Of a stretch of DNA of 64,000 nucleotides, positions 9,040 through 18,881 are shown piece after piece. Each line of letters begins with the position of its first letter. Position 1 is the first letter of the stretch. The translations under genes were made by a program, and so were the position numbers. The DNA lies in assembly GCA_938084835.1 (NCBI GenBank), contig CALKER010000007.1:310001-374000 (forward strand). Reading direction: 5' to 3'. The stretch comes from an uncultured Thermoguttaceae bacterium (GTDB taxonomy: Bacteria > Planctomycetota > Planctomycetia > Pirellulales > Thermoguttaceae). The notes below the pieces were generated by a model. The model did not search any database. It was not told the DNA's origin and saw only the letters and a program-made list of their open reading frames with translations.

Positions 9040-10487
9040 CCGATTGGGCGACTCGGATTCACAACATTGTCCCCCTGGCCATCGAAGGAACCGTCATTCG
9101 CACCCTGGGAATGACGGTGGCAGCGTCGGACTTTCCCGCCCCGATCAATTCGGTGGCAGAGATTGTTCGGCCGGCTGGCCCACCTATCCTGGCGGAGGTG
9201 GTGGGCTTCCGCGACCGACTCACGCTGCTTTATCCCTATGGAGAGACAAATGGTCTGCGCCGAGGCGACCGCGTCCGACTCCGACGGAGCACTTGGCAAC
9301 TTGCTGTGGGGGAAGGGCTCCTCGGGCGGGTTATTGATCCGCTCCTCATCCCTCTTGACGGACGACCGCTGGTGGGCCTGAACGAGCGAGTCCTGCTTAC
9401 GGCCCCCCCTCCACCTCCCTGCGAGCGACCTCCCATCTGTGAGGCGCTTCCCACGGGAGTGCGAGCTATCGATGGGCTTCTCACCTGCGGGAAAGGTCAA
9501 CGGCTGGGGATTTTTTCCGGCAGCGGGGTGGGGAAGAGCGTTCTCCTTGGAATGATGGCGCGGTTTACCGCGGCTTCCCGGGTAGTGCTGGCCCTCATCG
9601 GAGAGCGCGGGCGAGAGGTGCGGGAATTCCTTGAGCGAGATTTGGGGCCACAGGGCCTAGCCCGCAGCGTGGTGGTAGTGGCCACCAGTGACAGACCCGC
9701 CATCTTACGTGTCCGCGCGCTGATGGTGGCCACCCGAATTGCCGAGTATTTCCGCGATCAAGGCCATGACGTTCTCCTCCTTGTGGACTCCTTGACACGC
9801 TTTGCTATGGCTCAGAGGGAGGTCGGTTTAGCGGCAGGCGAGCTGCCCAGCTCACGAGGATATCCCCCGTCGGTCTTCGCCCTATTACCCCGGCTCGTGG
9901 AGCGAGCAGGGCGGGCGGCCGCCGGTAGTATCACTGCTTTTTACTCCGTCCTGGTAGAAGGGGATGACCCGCACGAACCCATCGCCGACTGCGTACGTGG
10001 TCTTTTGGACGGTCACATCTGGCTATCACGAAAGTTGGCATCGGCCGGCCATTACCCCGCTATCGATATCCTCGAAAGCTTAAGCAGGCTTATGCCTGCC
10101 GTCACCACCCCCGATCATTACCAAGCTGCCTTAACCGTTCGCCAATTGCTGGCGGCCTATCGCGAGCACGAGGATTTAATCACCATCGGTGCCTATCGCC
10201 GCGGAGCGGACAAGCTGGTGGATTGCGCCCTCGAACTGCTGGATGTTATCGAGGGGTACCTCCGCCAACCGCTGGAAACTCCCGCTACCTTTTCCGAGGC
10301 AAAGGAGCACTTAGTGGGCTTACACCTCCGCGTTGCAAGCCGGCTTGGTCAAGCTTCGACTAAAACGGAGGACCAGAAACTAGGAGGTGGGGGACCTACC
10401 GGGCTCGAGCGAGAAACGCTTTCCCAGTTCACCCGCGTCCCACACCCGGTCACTTCCGCGGGCGACATTTCCAAAACGAACCGCTGA
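9036..10487 (+). CDS. fliI: flagellum-specific export ATPase FliI
   Basis: 483-residue ATPase of the flagellar type III secretion system, related to F1-beta. The start is the GTG at 9036, preceded by AGAGGAGGAA and overlapping the fliH stop. An N-terminal beta-barrel covers about 1-110. Walker A is SGSGVGKS (161-168) and Walker B is DVLLLVD (245-251) followed by SLTRFAMAQ. GERGREVREFLE and SSRGYPPSVFALLPRLVERAG are diagnostic of FliI/SctN. The C-terminus continues about 40 residues beyond the conserved helical domain and is variable. It energises unloading of export substrates at the base of the export gate with FliH and FliJ. Confidence 0.95.
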   Translation: MTDWATRIHNIVPLAIEGTVIRTLGMTVAASDFPAPINSVAEIVRPAGPPILAEVVGFRDRLTLLYPYGETNGLRRGDRVRLRRSTWQLAVGEGLLGRVIDPLLIPLDGRPLVGLNERVLLTAPPPPPCERPPICEALPTGVRAIDGLLTCGKGQRLGIFSGSGVGKSVLLGMMARFTAASRVVLALIGERGREVREFLERDLGPQGLARSVVVVATSDRPAILRVRALMVATRIAEYFRDQGHDVLLLVDSLTRFAMAQREVGLAAGELPSSRGYPPSVFALLPRLVERAGRAAAGSITAFYSVLVEGDDPHEPIADCVRGLLDGHIWLSRKLASAGHYPAIDILESLSRLMPAVTTPDHYQAALTVRQLLAAYREHEDLITIGAYRRGADKLVDCALELLDVIEGYLRQPLETPATFSEAKEHLVGLHLRVASRLGQASTKTEDQKLGGGGPTGLERETLSQFTRVPHPVTSAGDISKTNR

Positions 10488-10629
10488 TTCCCGACCACTT
10501 GGAACAATACGACAATAAACGAGCGAACTTACGAGAAGCTACAAACACTCGATTGGGAGCACCTGAGAAAACAGCTGGCCATCGGTGGATCATCCAGGCC
10601 CAAAGAGCTTTCTTTCACGACTGAAAATT

Positions 10630-11142
10630 ATGGCGAAATTTACGTTTCGGCTCGACGTGGTGCTGCGGCTTCGGGAGACAGAGCGGCAGAGGCGACGGCA
10701 GGAATTAGCCGAGGCCCTCGCCGCCGACCGGCTCCTCGAGGCCGAACTTAACCGGCTTACCTCCGAAACACTAACCGTGAAGAAACTGCTTGCAGAGGCC
10801 TCTGCCCCCGGAGCGCTGTCCATCGACAAACTGCTTGACCTCCGCCGATATGAGCTAACCCTTCAGGCCCATCAACGGATCATAGAAGAAAAACGCGAAA
10901 AAGTGGCCCAGGAGATCGTACGACGCCGGGAGGCACTCACCCAAGCCGACCGCGCCGTGAAGATTTTGGAAAAATTGAAGGAGCGACGCCTCCGGGAATG
11001 GCAACGGGAAGAAACACGCCGCACATTTCGAGCGATTGACGAATTAGCAAACACACGGGCGGCACCTCCCGCGGATGCCGGGTTTCAAGCACAGTCGGGG
11101 GAGGCTCCCGTCGTGCCGGACGATCTCCAACGCATCGAATGA
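10630..11142 (+). CDS. fliJ: FliJ-like flagellar export coiled-coil protein
   Basis: 170 residues, almost wholly alpha-helical and highly charged (Arg, Glu, Leu, Ala). It begins AKFTFRLDVVLRLRETERQR, the FliJ N-terminal pattern of a short strand-like start then a long coiled coil. A second helix (about 80-140) ends KLKERRLREWQREETR, and a flexible Pro/Ala tail follows. FliJ is the central stalk of the FliI hexamer and an escort protein for export chaperones. ATG 10630 is chosen from this conserved start; 15 extra upstream codons are open. The position directly after fliI supports the name, since the sequence itself is poorly conserved. Confidence 0.8.
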   Translation: MAKFTFRLDVVLRLRETERQRRRQELAEALAADRLLEAELNRLTSETLTVKKLLAEASAPGALSIDKLLDLRRYELTLQAHQRIIEEKREKVAQEIVRRREALTQADRAVKILEKLKERRLREWQREETRRTFRAIDELANTRAAPPADAGFQAQSGEAPVVPDDLQRIE

Positions 11143-11154
11143 GCGCGAACGACC

Positions 11155-11820
11155 ATGGTAGGCAAAATCCTTCGCACCGTGGGAGCTTTAGCCCTTTGGT
11201 TTTGCGTAGGCACGATTATTTCGCAGGTGCTTATTCTTTCCTACCTTGTGTGGAAATGGCAAATCGATCTTCCCCGGCTTGGGGAGATCATTCGCGTGGC
11301 ACGCACTGGTGAGAGCTCAACCAAAGGGACCCCAGCCGACGAAACTCTTGAGCTACTGAACGAAGAACTGGCCTACGAGGACTTCCTCGCTCGGCGGGCG
11401 CAAAGGGCTCGGGATCTGGAGCTTAAAGAACTACAGCTTTTAGCCGCGGAAGAGGCCGTGCGAGCTGAGCTGAATAAACTCATGGCGGAAAAAGCACAAC
11501 TGGTCCAGGCGCAACAAGAATTCGACAAAAGGGTGGCCCAGGCCCAGCATCAGGCTAAGCTGGCTGCTAGGGAAACACTTCGGGGAATTCTAGAGTCACT
11601 TCGGCCCGATCAGGCCAAAGCGCAACTCCAAGCCATGACCAACCGAGGCCAATGGGATGAAGCGGTGGCGCTTCTGACCGAGATGCCAGCTTCGCGGAGG
11701 TCGCGCATCTTGAGCGAATTCAAATCCCCTCAGGATCAGGCAGTCCTGGGCGAGCTCCTGCGCCGCATCGGCCAGCCGCAAGAGGACCACAATGCGGGGA
11801 CCTCCGGGGAGGCATTTTAA
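11155..11820 (+). CDS. MotE-like membrane-anchored coiled-coil protein in the flagellar cluster
   Basis: 221 residues with one N-terminal membrane helix (about 10-33, ALALWFCVGTIISQVLILSYL). A long extracytoplasmic coiled coil follows (about 60-150, rich in Glu, Ala, Leu, Lys). The C-terminal block (ALLTEMPASRRSRILSEFKS) resembles the MgtE-N/MotE fold. Genes of this type between fliJ and fliK are common. In alpha-proteobacteria MotE is a periplasmic chaperone for the MotC stator linker, so a stator or hook-length role is possible here. The gene lies 12 bp after fliJ and is surely co-transcribed. The exact function is inferred from position and architecture only. Confidence 0.65.
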   Translation: MVGKILRTVGALALWFCVGTIISQVLILSYLVWKWQIDLPRLGEIIRVARTGESSTKGTPADETLELLNEELAYEDFLARRAQRARDLELKELQLLAAEEAVRAELNKLMAEKAQLVQAQQEFDKRVAQAQHQAKLAARETLRGILESLRPDQAKAQLQAMTNRGQWDEAVALLTEMPASRRSRILSEFKSPQDQAVLGELLRRIGQPQEDHNAGTSGEAF

Positions 11821-12467
11821 GCAAGTACACCCAGGCAAGGATAGACCCAAAGGTTTTTTCGGTGCGGTGCATCAACGTCTTAGGCTTATTGGAGAAGCAG
11901 TGACCGCTAGACCACTGCCAATAGGAGCTTAGCAGAGGAAGCTTTCGAAGGAGCTGCAACAAATTAACCGGCTCGGGAAGGAAGCCTCTTGTTGACAACA
12001 AGCTAAGAAGCGTGTTTTGCCGGCGCTAGCGCTTACAGAAAACCATGACGTTGGTCCACGCCCATAAGCTGTGGATCTTTTAGGGGTGCTTGGCGTCAAT
12101 CTTTCGGCCAACCGCAAGCGCGACAATGTCCGCACGATCATAGTGTGCGCATAAACAGCTCCCCTGCCTTTCGTGTTGTGTCCTCATTCTGAAACCCCTC
12201 CACAAAAACAAAAGCCAGTCCTACCCTTTGGCCGATCAGTTTGCTGGGAGGCTGGGAAAGGATCCCTACGGTCGCCTCGCCGCGTCGATGGAAGTAGCAT
12301 GCCACTTTCTCCACGAGAGCTGATTAGCGAAATAAAGCCGTACTTGGCCTTAAAGCTCGGGGGGTTAGTGTCATGTCCGTAAGGCCGGAACTGACCGGTT
12401 GCGCGTGAACCTCCTGGCGCGCACGCCCCGACGCCTGAGTTGGTACAGCTGGATTAGGACATCTAGT
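11821..12467. other. intergenic region before fliK
   Basis: 647 bases without a supported gene. TTTGGCCGATCAGTTTGC near 12229-12246 resembles a sigma-54 site, but its GG-GC spacing is 11 rather than 10. Confidence 0.4.
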
Positions 12468-14204
12468 ATGTCGATCCATATCCTGAAGATTCTATCCGGG
12501 ACGCTTGACCCTGGTGCTCATCGCCCACCCGCGCCTTGTACCCTTCGCTCTGGATTTCGCCAAGCATGGGAGGAAAGCCTTGGAACGGACGCGCTTCGTG
12601 CCCCCTCCCAGGAAACGCCCCGCCGAAGAGATACCCAAGAAATTGAATCCCGCCACCCAGCAGAAGCTCAGGCGGCCATGACCGCTGTGGCGGCCCCTGA
12701 ATCCCCTTCTCATGCACCTGTATCGACAAAAACTACAGAATCGCCAGACGAGCATGCCGTGGCATCACAACCTTCTAACCGGGAGCAGGAAGAGCCGGCT
12801 CCATCAATGCAACCAACTGCGGGAGAAGAAACCCCAAGCACTTTTTCGATAAATTCGGAGCTGCTAGGGACCGATTTTGTTCCGTCTCAAACCGAGCTAA
12901 GGTCAAGCGCTGCCCCTTCCAGCCACGACGATCCAAAGTCCGGGCAGGGCTCGGCATTAGTTGTCAACGACGGAAACTGCTTGGACAACCCCGTTTGTGA
13001 TGAACCCGCGAGCCGGAGAAGAGAGAAGACTGGGGACACCCCGCCCGGGCAAGGGTATCCTCGAGCGAGTCCTTCGTCCACGGACGGCACCTCCTCACAA
13101 GGCCGGCCATCTCGCCTGGATAGTGGGGCAACCCAATTTGCCTTGCTGCCCAATCTTCCCCAATCTCCTGCCGCGGAAGAGTCCGATCCGAGCGGACTTC
13201 CTCCGCGCCACTTCCATTCTGGAACAGATTTGGGGCAACACCCGGGGCAGACAATCTCCCTGATTCAACATCCCCCCTCGCACGGGGAGAGCCCGGCCAC
13301 CGATGCTTTCCAAGAGCACTCCCCCACGACGTTCGGTCCCTCGATGCCAGGGGCTAGCCCGCGATCAAAGCTTGCGGACGACCAGCGCCTCAAAAGCCGA
13401 ATGTTCCTTCGCTTAGCCAATCGGGAGACTCGGTCCGCGGGACCAAGCCGGGCCGTTAAAGGGGTTGGTTCCCCTGAAGCAGGCGTTTTGCCGGAGAAAA
13501 ACCTAGGGCTTTTGGGCAGGACATCGCTGCCCGGAGTCCTCGACACAGGCACGCCCCAGCCATCTGCACCGATTGTCGGTCCTCAAGCGCAGGGGACTTC
13601 TCCGCCGGCTGCAGAGACCCAGAGCACCGCCAATGTCGTTTCCGCTTTAAGCTTTGGGCCACGTCAGCCGATAATGGATGTGGCCTATTCTGCGGGAACT
13701 CATGAGGGCGCGTCGGCTGCTCTCAGTGCGAGCTCATCCGACTCGGCGGACTTGGATCCAGTCCCCATGGCCGACAGATGGCGGTTTATCCATCGGGTAG
13801 CGCAAGCATTCGTCGCCGGGGCACGGCGGGATGGGATCATTCGCCTGAAGCTCCACCCACCGGAGCTCGGCACATTGCGAATGCAAATCCGAGTTAAAGA
13901 TGGCCGATTGGAGGCTCGACTTGAGGCAGAACGGCCGGAGGTCTGCGCCTTGCTGACCGACGGGCTGGACAGCCTTCGCCAACGACTGGAGAACTACCAA
14001 CTGCGCGTGGAAAAATTCGAGGTGGCCCTGGCCAAGAATGATTCGAGTTCATCGGAACAGGGGGCTGCCGGACAACCACCGCGGCCTGAGGAACACGCAC
14101 GTTGGGCACCGGCTTACCACCGCCCAACCCCGGAGGTCCCGCCGGCCAGCGAGGCTCCCATCGCGGGGGTTATCGACACCACACGTGTTGATGTTCGAGT
14201 ATGA
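12468..14204 (+). CDS. fliK: flagellar hook-length control protein FliK
   Basis: 578 residues. The first 400 are a low-complexity Pro/Ser/Glu/Thr-rich ruler region with almost no predicted structure. The C-terminal Flg_hook domain (about 440-525) is clear: GIIRLKLHPPELGTLRMQI, then LEARLEAERPEVCALL and LDSLRQRLENYQLRVEKFEV, matching the FliK substrate-switch domain. ATG 12468 has TTAGGA 8 bases upstream; earlier in-frame codons lack such a site. FliK is secreted while the hook grows and switches export from hook to filament subunits. The long ruler fits the unusually large hook protein encoded downstream. Confidence 0.88.
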   Translation: MSIHILKILSGTLDPGAHRPPAPCTLRSGFRQAWEESLGTDALRAPSQETPRRRDTQEIESRHPAEAQAAMTAVAAPESPSHAPVSTKTTESPDEHAVASQPSNREQEEPAPSMQPTAGEETPSTFSINSELLGTDFVPSQTELRSSAAPSSHDDPKSGQGSALVVNDGNCLDNPVCDEPASRRREKTGDTPPGQGYPRASPSSTDGTSSQGRPSRLDSGATQFALLPNLPQSPAAEESDPSGLPPRHFHSGTDLGQHPGQTISLIQHPPSHGESPATDAFQEHSPTTFGPSMPGASPRSKLADDQRLKSRMFLRLANRETRSAGPSRAVKGVGSPEAGVLPEKNLGLLGRTSLPGVLDTGTPQPSAPIVGPQAQGTSPPAAETQSTANVVSALSFGPRQPIMDVAYSAGTHEGASAALSASSSDSADLDPVPMADRWRFIHRVAQAFVAGARRDGIIRLKLHPPELGTLRMQIRVKDGRLEARLEAERPEVCALLTDGLDSLRQRLENYQLRVEKFEVALAKNDSSSSEQGAAGQPPRPEEHARWAPAYHRPTPEVPPASEAPIAGVIDTTRVDVRV

Positions 14205-14449
14205 CCTCTTACCGACACAAGCGAGGCTATAGATAAGCTGCGGCTGGTTTCCGGTGTGTTTTGAGGTAGAACCGTCAGTTGTCAACGCACCATGCAACGG
14301 CTTAAGCCCAGCTGGGCCCCCATGAACCTGTGCCGGCAACGGTCCGCAGACATTCCACACAGACCAGGCGCGATCACCGAAAATCACGTGAAATACATGC
14401 AAATACGTCGAGGCCGCAGACCCTTCATGATTGACTAGGGAGCCGACAC

Positions 14450-14899
14450 ATGACAGCGGCCGCCATAGCCGCCACCACTCAAAAGACGACGTCGGGACCC
14501 ACGGCTTCCAACCGTGTCCTGGAAATGGGGAATGATGTATTCCTGAAGCTCCTCCTGGCGGAGCTTCGCAACCAGGATCCGCTGTCGCCGATGGACAATC
14601 ATCAACTGCTGCAGCAAATCGCCCAGCTCCGTGCTGTGGAGTCGAACCTCCAGTTGACCCGCACCCTCGAAGCAGTCATGCGGGGCCAGGCGTTGCAGAC
14701 GGCCGCGGGCCTTATCGGCCGAGAAATCGAGGGACTTTCAGACGAAGGACAAGTGGTCAGCGGAAAGGTAGAACGAATCACCCTCGATGGGGCTAAACCT
14801 AAGTTAGTGGTACGGGGGGAGATGGTCACCTTGGAGAATATCCGCTCCGTCGCCGGAACCACCGAATCCGGCAATTGGTGGGGAGGGATCCTCGGTTAA
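14450..14899 (+). CDS. flgD: flagellar hook assembly (capping) protein FlgD, short form
   Basis: 149 residues. The conserved N-terminal core is present: DVFLKLLLAELRNQDPLSPM, then QLLQQIAQLRAVESN and a LIGREIEGL segment. The C-terminus ends after a small beta region (GKVERITLDGAKPKLVVRGE, then VTLENIRSV), so the FnIII/tudor hybrid seen in enterobacterial FlgD (about 230 residues) is largely absent. Short FlgD proteins like this are known in many phyla. AGGGAG precedes the ATG. FlgD caps the growing hook and is replaced by the hook-filament junction proteins. Confidence 0.9.
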   Translation: MTAAAIAATTQKTTSGPTASNRVLEMGNDVFLKLLLAELRNQDPLSPMDNHQLLQQIAQLRAVESNLQLTRTLEAVMRGQALQTAAGLIGREIEGLSDEGQVVSGKVERITLDGAKPKLVVRGEMVTLENIRSVAGTTESGNWWGGILG

Positions 14900-15152
14900 C
14901 AGCAGGCAATACTTTAGCCAGCTCCAGAACTCATGAAATCAAGCAGGGCAAAATGCCGACGCTCTGCCCAAAAACCAACAAGCATCCCTAGGCGTAAGAA
15001 TCCGGCATAGAACCGGAGACCATTTTTTAAGCTGCGGGGTGGTCCCGAGGCTCAAGAGCAGCCCTCCCCAGCCACCCAGTCAACTGGAAAAAGAGCCCAA
15101 CAAACATCGAGCTTGCAGAATCTCAAGCAGCATCTAGCAAGGAGGCGAACCG

Positions 15153-17630
15153 ATGGGCCTGCAGTCGGCGCTAAGCACGGCGCTAACAGGAATCTCGGCT
15201 GCGGAAACCACCATCGATGTCGTGGGTAACAACCTAGCAAACTCCAATACGGTGGGTTTCAAAGCCTCGCGCGTGGCATTCGCCACGCAATTCCTGCAGA
15301 CCCTCGCGCTAGGGTCCATGCCCACCGACAATTCCGGTGGTACCAACCCGCGTCAGATCGGCCTAGGCACCATGGTGGCCGATATCACCCCAAACCACAC
15401 TCAAGGTACCATCGAAATCAGCGCTAATCCCACGGACCTGGCTATTCAAGGGGATGGATTTTTCATTGTGCAGGGGGCCGGCGGCCAGCGTTTTTACACG
15501 CGAAATGGCATCTTCAAATTCAACTCTGCCTATGAGCTAGTGACCGTCACCGGAAATCGGCTCTTAGGCTACGGCATCACGGAAGACTTCCAAATCGACC
15601 GCACGGTGTTGGTTCCCCTAACTATTCCCTTGGGGGTAACCGCTGTGGCCCAGGCCACACAGAATGCCTACCTTCAGGGGAACCTTCGTCCCAACGGCGA
15701 CCTGGCCGTGCGGGCGCAACAGATTCAAACGGGCAGTCTTGGCGATGGTCGCTATACGGCCCCCTCCACGAAAGCATCCACACTTTTCGCCATCCCGCCT
15801 AACGTGGGAGGCGCGGGCACGACCGGCTCCAGTACCACTGATCCCGCCGGCGGACTTACGTCAGGCGCTACCTATCAATATCGCATCGTGTGGTATAGCC
15901 CCTTGGCACCTCCCCAGCTTGCGGAAAGTTCCCCTTCCGAAGCAATCTCTGTGACCGTTGGGCCTGGGGATAATGCAATCCTGCTAAATAATTTACCCAC
16001 CTCACCACCTCTTGCAGGACCTAATGGACCATATTCAATGATGCGGATTTACCGCCGCAATGTCACAGCCGGCGAAGAGACGTTCCGCCTTGTCGGCGAA
16101 CAAGCGTACAATGTGACGACTTTCCTCGATACGATGGATGATGCCACCGCCGGTACTCAGCCACTTCTCATGGACGGGCTAATCACCGGCAACTACATGT
16201 ATTACATCACTTTCGCCACAGCTCCCGGTGGTCCCGGCGTAGGGATCGAAAGCAGACCGTCCCCAATTACCGATCCAATCAATATCAGCAACGGCCGGGT
16301 ACTCCTTTATGACATTCCTCAAGCCGATCCCAATAATCCCGATGATGCGATTTGGCAGGTTCGGCGAATTTACCGCTGCCTGGCCACCAACAGCAGCGAG
16401 TTTCACTTTGTGGCGGAAATCCCCAACACCACCGAAGCCTGGAGTATCACCGACTACCTCTCCGACGCTGAGATTCGCGACAACCCTCTGATTGACCTGG
16501 ACGGTCCCAAAATTATCCCTTCCACACCTTTGGTACAGGTCCTCAAACGCGATGGCGCCGTCTACGAAAGAATCTTCGAACCGGGGGTGCTCCTTTTTAA
16601 CGGCAAAAAGGGTGGACGTGAGCTCGGCTTCAAGGAGTTCCCCATCACCACCTCCACCACCGTTCAGGAACTTATCGATTTTATGAGGGAGGCCTTTGGA
16701 ATTCGCTCCGCCACTGACGACCCAATCAACCCCATTCCCGGGGATCAAGGAACCGGTCGCACTGGCGGGGGATGGGTCACCGCCGATGGACGGATTGTCT
16801 TTCTTGGCAATAATGGCGTGGACAACGCCATCGACATCGGCCTTTCGGGGTTACAATTGCGGACGGCTACGGAAACACGCACGATCAATCTTCCCTGGTT
16901 TGTTAGTCAACGGGCCATCGGGGAAAGCGCCGTCACTGACTTTCTCGTTTACGACTCCCTCGGTATTCCCATCCGCGTGCGTCTGACCATGGTGTTGGAG
17001 GAGCGAACCAGCGCCACCACCACGTACCGGTGGTTTGCCGACTCCCCCGACAACGATCCCCAGGAGGGTTCCCGAATCGCGGTGGGGACCGGGCGAATCA
17101 CCTTCGACGGTGAGGGCAACTTCGTCTCCGCCACTAATACTCGCGTGACTATCGAGCGGCGGCATGTGGCGTCACGATCGCCGCTGGAGTTCGAACTGGA
17201 TTTCACCCAGATCTCCGGCCTGGCGACCGCTCGAAGCACCGTGGCCGTCACCCGACAAGATGGCTCGCCGCCCGGGGTGCTTTCCAGCTTCATTATTGGC
17301 GAGGACGGCATCATTCGCGGTGTCTTCAGCAATGGGGTCACACGCAATTTAGGCCAGATTCGCTTAGCCAGATTCGCGAATCCCGCCGGCCTCGAGCAGC
17401 GCGGCGAGAATCTCTTCGCTGAAGGCGTCAATTCTGGATTGCCCATCGAGGGGGACCCAGGTCAGCAGGGTATCGGCTCGATAATCGCCGGGGCTGTGGA
17501 GCTATCCAATACGGATATTGGTGGCAACCTTATTGATTTAATCGTCGCCTCCACGATGTACCGGGGAAATACCCGCGTGATCAGTACGGTCCAGCAACTG
17601 CTTGACGAGCTATTGGCTTTAAGACGTTAG
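15153..17630 (+). CDS. flgE: flagellar hook protein FlgE with large inserted domains
   Basis: 825 residues, about twice the length of a standard hook protein. The N-terminal axial segment (LSTALTGISAAETTIDVVGN, then NLANSNTVGFK) and the C-terminal segment (NLIDLIVASTMYRGNTRVI) are canonical. FlgE core motifs such as LAIQGDGFFIVQ and FYTRNGIFKFN are present near residues 90-125. Residues about 205-450 hold two consecutive fibronectin-type-III-like units, each with a Y-Y-I/R-I strand and an RRIYR motif (MMRIYRRNV and VRRIYRCLA), inserted into the surface-exposed domain. AAGGAGG lies just before the ATG. A large surface-decorated hook is the most likely consequence. Confidence 0.92.
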   Translation: MGLQSALSTALTGISAAETTIDVVGNNLANSNTVGFKASRVAFATQFLQTLALGSMPTDNSGGTNPRQIGLGTMVADITPNHTQGTIEISANPTDLAIQGDGFFIVQGAGGQRFYTRNGIFKFNSAYELVTVTGNRLLGYGITEDFQIDRTVLVPLTIPLGVTAVAQATQNAYLQGNLRPNGDLAVRAQQIQTGSLGDGRYTAPSTKASTLFAIPPNVGGAGTTGSSTTDPAGGLTSGATYQYRIVWYSPLAPPQLAESSPSEAISVTVGPGDNAILLNNLPTSPPLAGPNGPYSMMRIYRRNVTAGEETFRLVGEQAYNVTTFLDTMDDATAGTQPLLMDGLITGNYMYYITFATAPGGPGVGIESRPSPITDPINISNGRVLLYDIPQADPNNPDDAIWQVRRIYRCLATNSSEFHFVAEIPNTTEAWSITDYLSDAEIRDNPLIDLDGPKIIPSTPLVQVLKRDGAVYERIFEPGVLLFNGKKGGRELGFKEFPITTSTTVQELIDFMREAFGIRSATDDPINPIPGDQGTGRTGGGWVTADGRIVFLGNNGVDNAIDIGLSGLQLRTATETRTINLPWFVSQRAIGESAVTDFLVYDSLGIPIRVRLTMVLEERTSATTTYRWFADSPDNDPQEGSRIAVGTGRITFDGEGNFVSATNTRVTIERRHVASRSPLEFELDFTQISGLATARSTVAVTRQDGSPPGVLSSFIIGEDGIIRGVFSNGVTRNLGQIRLARFANPAGLEQRGENLFAEGVNSGLPIEGDPGQQGIGSIIAGAVELSNTDIGGNLIDLIVASTMYRGNTRVISTVQQLLDELLALRR

Positions 17631-17819
17631 GTCGTTGACACCCTAGAGGAAAACGTGCCAGGTGCGATTTTCTCATGACAAAGCGGCATGCTCAGGTCGC
17701 AGAGACCCTGCGCCGCTTGCCGGACCGACAGCCTGGGGCAGGGTTCACAAGCTCCCTGGCTGCGGCCTTAACAAAAAGGCTCCTGTCTTTTCCTTAAAGG
17801 GTCCGAAGGAAAGGCACCG

Positions 17820-18074
17820 ATGATCAAGCTCACACGCCTGGGCGGCCAAGAATTCCTCCTCAACGCGGAATTGATCCGGTACGTAGAAGAATGCCCCGAT
17901 ACCGTGATCACCCTGACCACGGGCGAGCGGCTCATCGTGCGGGAAAGGATGACGGAGGTCCTCCGTCGGGCGATAGACTATCAACGATCCAAGCTCCTGT
18001 TTCCTCTGCCCAGATTTGTAAGCTGTCGGCATCCCTGTTGTAACCAAAGGACAACGGACCGCTCGGCTGCTTAA
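17820..18074 (+). CDS. flbD: FlbD family flagellar protein
   Basis: 84-residue small cytoplasmic protein. The first 60 residues match the FlbD family found between flgE and motA in many bacteria: MIKLTRLGGQEFLLNAELIR, then VEECPDTVITLTTGERLIV and a VRRAI-type helix. FlbD of this family is not the sigma-54 regulator of Caulobacter; its biochemical role is not established. The last 25 residues are Cys/Arg-rich and variable. GGAAAGG precedes the ATG. The gene lies 31 bp before motA. Confidence 0.85.
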   Translation: MIKLTRLGGQEFLLNAELIRYVEECPDTVITLTTGERLIVRERMTEVLRRAIDYQRSKLLFPLPRFVSCRHPCCNQRTTDRSAA

Positions 18075-18104
18075 GGTTTTGCTGCAAACGGTGTTCAACC
18101 GGAC

Positions 18105-18881
18105 ATGGATCTCGCAACTCTTTTGGGCATCCTGCTTGGTTTTGGCTTCATCGTGGGGGCGATAGTGATGGCCCCGGGGGCATCGCTGGGGGGATTTGTC
18201 GACTACCCCTCGATGGCGATTGTCCTCGGCGGCGCCACCGCAGCCGTGCTAGTATGTTTCCCTCTGAAGACTGTGCTGGCGATGGGCCGGGTCTTCAAGG
18301 TCATCCTCTTTAACAAGTCCCAGGACATTAGCAAGTTGATCGATCAACTGGTCTCGCTGGCAGAAACTGCGCGACGCGACGGCCTCCTGGCTCTAGAAAA
18401 TCGCCTCGAAGAGATCGACAATCCATTCCTGGCTCTCGGCGTACAAATGGCTGTGGACGGCATCCAGCCGGAGGTCATCGAAGAAACTCTCCGCTCGCAA
18501 ATGGAGGCGATCGCGGCACGACACACCGCCGGTCGGAAAATTCTCGACAACTACGGCAAGTTCGCCCCTGCCTTCGGAATGATCGGCACCCTTATCGGAC
18601 TGATCATTATGCTGGGGCAACTAAATGATCCGGAAAAGCTCGGTCCAGGGATGGCCGTTGCACTCATCACCACGTTGTATGGCGCGATTATTGCCAATGT
18701 GGTGTTCCTACCGGCGGCAGAAAAACTCGGCTTTCTCCACGATCAGGAGATGCTGGCCATGGAAGTTATCGTGCGTGGCATTATGGCCATTCAATCGGGC
18801 GAAAATCCTCGGGTTGTGGCCCAAAAACTTGCTACCTTTGTTCCATCTCGGTCACGTACGCCTGTCAAACAGGCTGCCTAG
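18105..18881 (+). CDS. motA: flagellar motor stator protein MotA
   Basis: 258-residue proton- or sodium-channel stator subunit of the MotA/TolQ/ExbB family. Four membrane helices are visible: about residues 4-22, 33-52, 145-168 and 182-202. The cytoplasmic loop between the second and third carries charged helices (ETARRDGLLALENRLEEIDN). The conserved Pro and Gly pattern of the third and fourth helices is present (PAFGMIGTLIGLIIML and GPGMAVALITTLYGAIIANV). It forms a pentamer around two MotB chains and pushes on FliG. The FliG in this cluster has altered contact charges, so the interface here deserves attention. Confidence 0.93.
   Translation: MDLATLLGILLGFGFIVGAIVMAPGASLGGFVDYPSMAIVLGGATAAVLVCFPLKTVLAMGRVFKVILFNKSQDISKLIDQLVSLAETARRDGLLALENRLEEIDNPFLALGVQMAVDGIQPEVIEETLRSQMEAIAARHTAGRKILDNYGKFAPAFGMIGTLIGLIIMLGQLNDPEKLGPGMAVALITTLYGAIIANVVFLPAAEKLGFLHDQEMLAMEVIVRGIMAIQSGENPRVVAQKLATFVPSRSRTPVKQAA

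Noticed and set aside
12229..12246. sigma-54-like TTTGGCC...TTTGC before fliK
   Set aside because: The GG-to-GC spacing is 11 bases instead of 10.
13265..13552. antisense frames within fliK
   Set aside because: Low-complexity composition of fliK leaves several frames open; none has independent support.
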